Below, piece by piece: positions 28,169 through 33,098 of a DNA stretch of 33,098 bases (its first letter is position 1; the number at the start of each line of letters is the position of its first letter). The notes under the pieces are model-generated. The model had not been told where the DNA came from, ran no database searches, and was given only the letters and a program-made list of their open reading frames with translations. The DNA is from Bacteroidales bacterium UBA6340. GTDB lineage: Bacteria; Bacteroidota; Bacteroidia; Bacteroidales; Paludibacteraceae. The DNA lies in the NCBI GenBank assembly GCA_002440265.1, contig DJSG01000041.1:4281-37378 (forward strand). The letters are read 5' to 3'. Position numbers and translations under genes: made by a program.

Positions 28169-28178
28169 CACCTCCTTT
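28169..28178 (-). promoter_or_regulatory. Exceptional Shine-Dalgarno of rpsU
   Basis: On the - strand AAAGGAGGTG, followed by TATGCA and ATG, is complementary over ten bases to the 16S 3' end (CACCUCCUUU). No other gene start in this window shows anything similar; the rpoC, rplL and rpmH upstream regions are A-rich without GGAGG. Since bS21 takes part in masking the anti-SD, this is the expected layout for translational autoregulation. Confidence 0.93.
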
Positions 28179-28309
28179 TCCGTTTACTCTCCAGGCATTC
28201 GGCCTGCTGCGAGTGATAGCGGATGTTTAAGTCTTCCGCCTGACCTTTAATTATGGTTTCACATCTCCGTCCGCTTGCGCGGGTGCTGTTTTGTATTTTC
28301 TTCACAAGA

Positions 28310-28335
28310 ACTGCCTAACACATTGGTCAGGCAGT
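28310..28335 (-). terminator. Hairpin between tRNA-Leu and rpsU (family copy D)
   Basis: ACTGCCT (28310-28316) pairs with AGGCAGT (28329-28335) around a 12-nt loop ending in TTGGTC. It starts just past the tRNA-Leu 3' end on the - strand. The following T-run is poor (TTCTTGTG), so read-through into rpsU is possible. Confidence 0.6.
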
Positions 28336-28341
28336 CGCTAG

Positions 28342-28425
28342 TACCCAGAGCCGGGGTCGAACCGGCACAGGGGTGAACCTACTGGTGTTTGAGACCAGCG
28401 CGTCTACCGATTCCGCCATCTGGGC
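28342..28425 (-). tRNA. tRNA-Leu (anticodon CAA)
   Basis: This is a class II tRNA with a long variable arm (AGTAGGTTCACCCCTGT region). The acceptor is GCCCAGA/TCTGGGT (first pair G-U), the anticodon arm CTGGT-CTCAAAC-ACCAG, and the T loop TTCGACC. Discriminator A, no encoded CCA. Confidence 0.94.
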
Positions 28426-28453
28426 ATTGCCGTCGTAGGAACGAAAGCGACTG

Positions 28454-28485
28454 CAAAGGTAATGCTAATTTCCGACGTGCGCAAA
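28454..28485 (-). promoter_or_regulatory. Promoter of tRNA-Leu (and possibly rpsU)
   Basis: On the - strand TTTG (complement of 28482-28485), 20 bp, TACCTTTG (complement of 28454-28461). The predicted start near 28447 lies 22 nt before the tRNA. Confidence 0.82.
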
Positions 28486-28610
28486 TGTTGGGACATTTTT
28501 ATCGCATTTTTATCAAAGCAATTGCACAGAAAGCAACTTGTAAGCATATCATTTTCATACAATTAGCCATTAATTTCGATGCTTCATATATGCGCACCTC
28601 TTGGCAAACC

Positions 28611-28665
28611 GCACATGCATGCGACAATCATGTGCGCAAATGGGAATGCAGAGCGAGAATTCCCA
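28611..28665. repeat. Two adjacent hairpins in the intergenic tract
   Basis: GCACATG-N11-CATGTGC (28611-28635) and TGGGAAT-N11-ATTCCCA (28641-28665) are both perfect 7-bp stems with 11-nt loops, 5 nt apart. The tract 28486-28715 has no supportable gene. Confidence 0.6.
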
Positions 28666-28678
28666 CCACCTTTCAGCA

Positions 28679-28711
28679 TGGGATAAGCAAGGGATAAGCA
28701 ACCCATAAGCA
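28679..28711. repeat. 11-bp tandem repeat, second copy of the rplJ-rplL element motif
   Basis: TGGGATAAGCA, AGGGATAAGCA and ACCCATAAGCA are three 11-bp units. The reverse complement matches the units at 16845-16877 (TGCTTATAGGT, TGCTTATCCCT, TGCGTATCCTT) in order and spacing. It ends 4 nt before the duplicated HlyD fragment. Confidence 0.8.
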
Positions 28712-28715
28712 TAAG

Positions 28716-28784
28716 TTACTTCACCTCCCCATACAACGCCCTTACCTGCTCCACGAACACCTCTATCAACTGCCTGTCTTTAAT
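28716..28784 (-). pseudogene. Duplicated 3' end of a HlyD-type gene
   Basis: On the - strand this stretch encodes a tail ending LIEVFVEQVRALYGEVK and a TAA stop. It parallels LIEVFVEPIRALFGEVK at the end of the intact HlyD gene (30312-30380). By eye about 59 of 66 bases agree. Upstream (above 28790) the frame stays open to 28916 but no longer resembles HlyD, so only the 3' terminus is present. It is a remnant of a second exporter gene, or a duplication created when the ATPase segment arrived. Confidence 0.75.
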
Positions 28785-28803
28785 GAACAAATCTATTCTC
28801 TTT

Positions 28804-28889
28804 ATAACGGGGAAAGGAATAAATTTAAGCCAATTCATAGCGGGGAAAGGAATAAAAATCAACGTTATTTCAACGGGGGAAGGAATAAA
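28804..28889. repeat. Three 20-bp repeats at exact 33-bp spacing upstream of the ATPase gene
   Basis: Copies start at 28804, 28837 and 28870, each of the form ATAnCGGGGAAAGGAATAAA. Copies 1 and 2 differ at one base; copy 3 has a few changes. The spacers are 13 bp and unrelated. The last copy ends 14 bp before the -33 element of the ATPase promoter. Possible roles are operator sites on one helix face (33 bp is about three turns), iterons, or a hypervariable repeat. Confidence 0.8.
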
Positions 28890-28902
28890 TCCGCACAAAA
28901 CA

Positions 28903-28934
28903 TTTGCATAATTCATTTATTCACAGTATCTTTG
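28903..28934 (+). promoter_or_regulatory. Promoter of the AAA/DUF4143 ATPase gene
   Basis: TTTG (28903-28906), 20 bp, TATCTTTG (28927-28934): a perfect match. The start near 28941 leaves a very short leader (about 15 nt) before the ATG at 28956. Confidence 0.85.
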
Positions 28935-28955
28935 CAACAGAATTAAGAAAACGTT

Positions 28956-30293
28956 ATGGCAAAGCATATTTTCAGGCGCAAGATTTACGACAAGATGCTC
29001 CGTTGGAAGCAGGAAAGCCAAGGGCAATCCGCTCTATTGATTGAGGGGGCACGCCGTGTGGGCAAATCCACTATCGTGCGAGAGTTCGCTCAGAATGAAT
29101 ACCGCAGTTATCTGCTGGTAGATTTCAACTTCGTGTCGGCAGAGGTATTGGGCTATTTCGAGCATTTGGACAACTTGGATATACTCTTCTTGCGCCTACA
29201 GAACTACTACGACGTGCAGTTGGTGGAGCGTCAGTCGGTCATTGTCTTCGATGAGGTACAGCGTTGCCCCGCTGCACGGCAAGCCATCAAGTATCTGGTG
29301 CAAGACGGGCGTTACGACTACATCGAGACGGGCTCGCTCATCAGTATCCGTCAAAACACGCAGCACATCACCATTCCCAGCGAGGAGCACCGCATTGAAT
29401 TGCTGCCGCTGGATTATGAGGAGTTTCTGTGGGCGACGGGCAAAGCACACACCATGGACACCCTGCGTGTATTCTTCGACAAGAAGATTGCATTCGGACA
29501 AGCCGCACACCGCAAGAATATGCGCGATCTGCGTATCTATATGTTGGTAGGCGGTATGCCGCAGGCTGTATGCGCCTACATCGACACCAACAATATGCAG
29601 CAGGTGGACACCGTCAAGCGCGAAATACTCCAACTCTATGCCGACGACCTGCTCAAGATAGACCCCACGGAGCGGCTCTCACGCCTATTCTTAGCCATAC
29701 CGAGCCAACTGAGCAAGAACGGTTCCCGCTACGCCCCTACATCCATAGTGGATGGCATCACCCCCACCAAGATGAGCGAACTCTTGCAGCAGTTGGAGAG
29801 CAGCAAGACCATCTATATGGCATACCATGCCGATGACCCGAATGTGGGACTGTCGTTGAATGCCGACTACAAGCGGTTCAAGATATTCTTGTGCGACACG
29901 GGGCTCTTCATCACATTGGCGTTTTGGGACAAGGACTATACCGAAAATGTACTTTATGGCAAACTGCTGAGCGACAAACTGCCAGTCAATCTCGGCTATG
30001 TGTTCGAGAACATGGTGGCGCAGATGTTGCGTGCTTCGGGCAACAGACTGTTCTATTACACCTTCCCCAAGGACGCAAAGCACAACTACGAGATAGATTT
30101 CCTCCTCTCGCGTGGTAGCAAACTAATGCCCATAGAGGTCAAATCGTCCGACTACAAGACGCATCCGTCCATAGATGCCTTTGCGCAGAAGTTCTCCGCC
30201 CGCCTCGGACAATGCTACTTGCTGCATACCAAGGACGTCATCTGCGACCAATCTCTCACCTGCCCGCCTATATACTTGACCCCATTTATATAG
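28956..30293 (+). CDS. AAA family ATPase with DUF4143 (PD-(D/E)XK-like) C-terminus
   Basis: The 445-aa product has Walker A GARRVGKS (31-38) and Walker B VIVFDE (95-100), then a sensor-like GSLIS motif. The family hallmark ELLPLDYEEFLWA is present (RIELLPLDYEEFLWATG). The C-terminal DUF4143 part contains GYVFENMVAQML, then EIDFLL (Glu379, Asp381) and PIEVKSS (Glu394, Lys396). Together these form a plausible PD-(D/E)XK nuclease core. These ATPases are abundant, often multi-copy, in Bacteroidales; their role is unsettled (mobility, defence or toxin-antitoxin have been proposed). The gene is a single-gene unit, opposite in strand to its neighbours and flanked by copies of the HlyD 3' end. Confidence 0.9.
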   Translation: MAKHIFRRKIYDKMLRWKQESQGQSALLIEGARRVGKSTIVREFAQNEYRSYLLVDFNFVSAEVLGYFEHLDNLDILFLRLQNYYDVQLVERQSVIVFDEVQRCPAARQAIKYLVQDGRYDYIETGSLISIRQNTQHITIPSEEHRIELLPLDYEEFLWATGKAHTMDTLRVFFDKKIAFGQAAHRKNMRDLRIYMLVGGMPQAVCAYIDTNNMQQVDTVKREILQLYADDLLKIDPTERLSRLFLAIPSQLSKNGSRYAPTSIVDGITPTKMSELLQQLESSKTIYMAYHADDPNVGLSLNADYKRFKIFLCDTGLFITLAFWDKDYTENVLYGKLLSDKLPVNLGYVFENMVAQMLRASGNRLFYYTFPKDAKHNYEIDFLLSRGSKLMPIEVKSSDYKTHPSIDAFAQKFSARLGQCYLLHTKDVICDQSLTCPPIYLTPFI

Positions 30294-30311
30294 TTCGCTA
30301 ATAGCAGCCCC

Positions 30312-31625
30312 TTACTTCACCTCCCCAAACAACGCCCTTATCGGCTCCACGAACACCTCTATCAGCCGTCTTTCTTTGGTCACTATCTTACCTGTGCCGT
30401 CCATGCGCTGTATCATGGCTATCGGCTTGTGGTAGGTGGTGGTCAGTCCGTCTGGGAACGCCACTTCTACGATATACGTGCCTGTCTGCACATCGGGAAT
30501 CGCCGAGATGTTGCGCACCACGCCGCGCAGCATACCGAAGCGCAGATAGGGATAACTGTTCAGCCGCACATACACCGCTTGCCCTGTCTCTACCTCGCCG
30601 AAGTTGGCGGAAGGCACATTCATACGCCCGATCACTTCTATGCTGTCTTGTGCAATGACGCTTGCAATCCGTTCACCCGTGGTTACCCACTGGTTCTTGC
30701 TCCAATAGTTGATAAACGTAATCGTACCGTCAATAGGCGATTCCACCACATATTGGTATTTCCACTGCTCCAATGCCGACATCAGTTGCTGGCGATACTG
30801 GCGCAACTGCCGCTCATAGTCGGCGGTTTCGTTATCGTGTTGAAGGTCCAGTTCTATCAGCCGTTGCTCCAACTGCATCAGTTCTAGTTCGGCAGCCGTC
30901 CGCCCCGCATCCATAGTGGCTTTGTTCTTCTCGGTCTGCAGCGTGTTGCGTATAGCCGCCTCGTAGTCTGACAACGAAATCACCCCTTCCGCATACAATG
31001 CCGAGTCACGTGCTACCGACCGGTATTCGTATTCCAAATCGCGCGACAGCAGGCGTTGCTGTTCCGCTATCTTGCGGCAATAATGCCTGTTCTTCCCTAT
31101 CTGTTGCTGCAATAGTTCCTTCTGTTTGCCGACATGGTCGGTGGTCAGGTAGTGGCGGTAATCGGCACAGAGCAGGCGGAATGTCTCGTAGGTCTGCTGG
31201 ATATTGCCCAAGTTGTATTCCTTTGTCAGCCACGGACTGCCTGCCAACTCTTCCGCACTCTGCAGATATGACTGCGCCAAACACCCAATTACGCTGTCAA
31301 TATCCGCGGCATTGGCTACATCATTGAGCAAGGCAATGCGGTCGCCCTTATGCACCGTCTGTTTGTCCGAGACGCAGATGGTATCAATGCGCCCGTCGGT
31401 ACGGATAACTAAGTCGGAAGGTGGATTGAGTGTGGTAATGACCGCCACGGCATCCACCGTCTGCGGGTATTGGATACAATAGCAGCCCACCGCCAAACTG
31501 ACCACAATCAGACACAGGACGGTGATGCCCCAACGGATAATCCACGCAGGCTGCCTACCGAAGATGTCGGCAGATTCCTCGCTGTGTTCTGCGTGCTGAA
31601 TATGTGTTTCTCTGTCTATGGGCAT
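30312..31625 (-). CDS. HlyD-family membrane fusion protein of a peptide ABC exporter
   Basis: The 437-aa product has one N-terminal membrane helix (about 29-50, WIIRWGITVLCLIVVSLAVG). A split lipoyl/barrel-sandwich domain follows (about 65-95 and 285-330, with VVESPIDGTITFINYWSKNQWV). Between the halves lies a long coiled coil (about 125-285). The C-terminal beta-barrel ends in a short basic tail. Such adaptor proteins bridge an inner-membrane ABC exporter and an outer-membrane channel. Its ATG overlaps the exporter gene stop by one base (TGATG), implying translational coupling. No outer-membrane TolC-like gene is in the window. Confidence 0.92.
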   Translation of the reverse strand: MPIDRETHIQHAEHSEESADIFGRQPAWIIRWGITVLCLIVVSLAVGCYCIQYPQTVDAVAVITTLNPPSDLVIRTDGRIDTICVSDKQTVHKGDRIALLNDVANAADIDSVIGCLAQSYLQSAEELAGSPWLTKEYNLGNIQQTYETFRLLCADYRHYLTTDHVGKQKELLQQQIGKNRHYCRKIAEQQRLLSRDLEYEYRSVARDSALYAEGVISLSDYEAAIRNTLQTEKNKATMDAGRTAAELELMQLEQRLIELDLQHDNETADYERQLRQYRQQLMSALEQWKYQYVVESPIDGTITFINYWSKNQWVTTGERIASVIAQDSIEVIGRMNVPSANFGEVETGQAVYVRLNSYPYLRFGMLRGVVRNISAIPDVQTGTYIVEVAFPDGLTTTYHKPIAMIQRMDGTGKIVTKERRLIEVFVEPIRALFGEVK

Positions 31626-33098
31626 CAGGTTCCTAATTCCAATTGGTTTTTGATAAGGCGGTAGTAATAGCCCTGCCGTGCAACCAAGTCGCTGTGGTTG
31701 CCGCTTTCCACTATCTGTCCGTGGTCAAGCACCACGATATTGTCCGCATTCCGCACCGTACTCAGGCGGTGCGCCACAATAACCACCGTCTTGCCGCGGA
31801 AGAGCCTGTTGAGATTGTCCATTATCGTGCGCTCGTTGTTGGCGTCCAATGAATTGGTGGCTTCGTCGAACATCAGATACGGGGCGTTTTTGTATGCCGC
31901 ACGGGCAATCAGCAGGCGTTGCTTCTGCCCTGTGCTCAGCCCGTGTCCGTCCATACCGATTTGCGTGTTATAACCTAGGGGCAAAGCCTGTATCCAGCCG
32001 TCGATATTCGCCACGGCGGCTGCCTGCTCCACACGTTGGCGGTCGGGTATCTCGTCGCTTACGGCGATATTATTCTCAATGCTGTCGGAGAAGATAAAAC
32101 CCTCTTGCATTACTACGCCGCACCGGCTGCGCCATGCGCTGTCGCTCAGTTGCCGTAGCGGCACATCGCCCACCAGCACCTCACCCTCGGCGGGCGGATA
32201 GAAGCCCAACAGCAGTTTGAGCAGCGTGGTCTTTCCGCTGCCGCTGCTGCCCACTATGGCGGTTATGCGGTTGTGCGGAATAGTCAGGCTGATATTGTCC
32301 AGTACTTTCTCCGAGTGAGTACCTTCGTACTGAAACGACACATCCCGTAGCACAATATCGGCACTATCGGGTATATCGGTGCGCTTATGCAAAGAAGGCG
32401 GCTCTTCGTCCTCTTTTTGGTGTATCTCGCCCAATCGTTCCAAACTGATTTTGGCATCCTGTGTATCCTGCACAAAGGTGATAAACTGCGAAATCGGGGC
32501 GTTCAGTTGCCCGATTATATACTGCACCGCCGTCATCATACCCAGTGTAATGTCACCGTTAATCACTGAAGCCGCAGCCAAAAAAGAGATAAACACATTC
32601 TTGGTCTGCTCGATAAACAGACCGCCCACCTGCTGCGCCTGCCCCAACGACAGACCGCGGATATTGATTTTGAACAGGCGTGCCTGTATGCGCTCAAACT
32701 CCCAGCGTTTCTGTTGCTCGCAGTGGTTCAGTTTGATGTCCTGCATACCCGATATGAGTTGCACGAGGTTGCTTTGGTTGTTGGCAGCCTCTTGAAAGCG
32801 CATATAGTCCAGTTTCTTCCGCTGCCGCAGAAAGAGTAGCACCCACGCCACATAGAGTGCGCTGCCCGCCAAGAAGATTGCCAGTATCTTCCAATTATAG
32901 CCCGCCATAATGCAGCCATAGACCACAAAAGTCACTACCGCAATCACAATGCTCAGCAGCGACCCCGTCAGAAATGATTGTATGCGGCTGTGGTCGCCGA
33001 TACGCTGCAGGATGTCGCCCAACTTTTTGCTGTCGAAGAAAGCAATGGGCAGGCGCATCAGTTTGCCGAGGAAATCCGGCGCATAGTAAAAGTTCCGT
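31625..33098 (-). CDS. Peptide/bacteriocin-type ABC exporter, ATPase-permease (5' part outside the window)
   Basis: The reading frame stays open to the window edge (RNFYYAPDFLGKLMRLPIAFF), so the N-terminus is missing. Visible membrane segments include TGSLLSIVIAVVTFVVYGCI and ILAIFLAGSALYVAWVLLF. The nucleotide-binding domain has Walker A GSSGSGKTT, signature LSTGQKQRL, Walker B YLMFDEAT, D-loop NSLD and H-loop VIVAHRLST. The phrase LMRLPIAFFDSKKLGDILQRIGDH is characteristic of SunT/NHLM/PCAT exporters, which carry an N-terminal C39 peptidase that cuts leader peptides at GG. Whether the peptidase is present cannot be seen here. The cargo gene is not in the window. Confidence 0.93.
   Translation of the reverse strand, partial: RNFYYAPDFLGKLMRLPIAFFDSKKLGDILQRIGDHSRIQSFLTGSLLSIVIAVVTFVVYGCIMAGYNWKILAIFLAGSALYVAWVLLFLRQRKKLDYMRFQEAANNQSNLVQLISGMQDIKLNHCEQQKRWEFERIQARLFKINIRGLSLGQAQQVGGLFIEQTKNVFISFLAAASVINGDITLGMMTAVQYIIGQLNAPISQFITFVQDTQDAKISLERLGEIHQKEDEEPPSLHKRTDIPDSADIVLRDVSFQYEGTHSEKVLDNISLTIPHNRITAIVGSSGSGKTTLLKLLLGFYPPAEGEVLVGDVPLRQLSDSAWRSRCGVVMQEGFIFSDSIENNIAVSDEIPDRQRVEQAAAVANIDGWIQALPLGYNTQIGMDGHGLSTGQKQRLLIARAAYKNAPYLMFDEATNSLDANNERTIMDNLNRLFRGKTVVIVAHRLSTVRNADNIVVLDHGQIVESGNHSDLVARQGYYYRLIKNQLELGT

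Noticed and set aside
28389..28697. 102-codon + strand ORF across tRNA-Leu
   Set aside because: It overlaps the tRNA and its promoter, and has no recognisable domain or signal.
28804..28889. CRISPR array
   Set aside because: Only three repeats of about 20 bp with 13-bp spacers, no flanking cas genes; the spacers are too short for any known array.
28785..28916. 66-codon - strand gene ending in the HlyD-like tail
   Set aside because: Only the last ~22 codons resemble HlyD; the rest is the 33-bp repeat array read in frame (recurrent FIPFP), so it was called a gene fragment.

Overview
The window looks like chromosomal DNA of a gut- or host-type member of the Bacteroidales; the species cannot be named from the sequence alone. 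Four things support this. Promoters match the Bacteroidetes pattern TTTG-N19/20-TAnnTTTG, seen at seven or more sites. Most genes lack Shine-Dalgarno sequences. One protein carries a type IX secretion (T9SS) C-terminal sorting domain. The accessory families are also typical of the group: a DUF3244-like small secreted protein, a BspA-type leucine-rich repeat protein and a DUF4143 ATPase.

Layout. (1) 1-6330, + strand: a surface-protein locus with a TPR/transmembrane/HTH regulator, a small secreted protein, a T9SS cargo protein and an LRR protein. (2) 6369-7601, - strand: a RAYT-like HUH transposase with an extra C-terminal domain, its own promoter, and a repeat cluster in its 5' leader. (3) 7600-8024: a non-coding tract with a possible structured small RNA. 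(4) 8025-21754, - strand: the core gene-expression cluster, read as tRNA-Thr(UGU), tRNA-Tyr, tRNA-Gly, tRNA-Thr(GGU), tuf, tRNA-Trp, secE, nusG, rplK, rplA, rplJ, rplL, rpoB, rpoC, with a strong promoter at 21724-21754. (5) 21755-25653: a hairpin-rich tract, then M13 peptidase, Dabb-like protein and Ig-like lipoprotein on the - strand. (6) 25776-27928, + strand: rpmH (only 52 aa), rbfA and a LolC/E-type permease. (7) 27938-28485, - strand: tRNA-Leu and rpsU, the latter with a perfect Shine-Dalgarno. (8) 28600-33098: an AAA/DUF4143 ATPase on the + strand, between a HlyD-type export protein with its ABC exporter (- strand, running off the window) and a duplicated fragment of the HlyD 3' end.

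How the genes work together. The centre is ordinary translation and transcription machinery: EF-Tu, SecE, NusG, L11/L1/L10/L7-L12 and RNA polymerase beta and beta'. An intrinsic terminator between rplL and rpoB probably sets ribosomal-protein against polymerase output. The flanks are accessory: cell-surface proteins exported by Sec/T9SS under a likely membrane-bound regulator, and a peptide-type ABC exporter.

No wholly new multi-gene system is proved here. The signals most worth following are: the rpsU Shine-Dalgarno, likely autoregulatory in a phylum whose ribosomes hide the anti-SD; the DUF4143 ATPase flanked by a duplicated HlyD terminus and preceded by three motifs at exact 33-bp spacing; a 110-bp MITE-like element with 11-bp tandem repeats between rplJ and rplL; the fused RAYT with leader repeats; and several families of small dispersed hairpins, including a four-copy terminator family.
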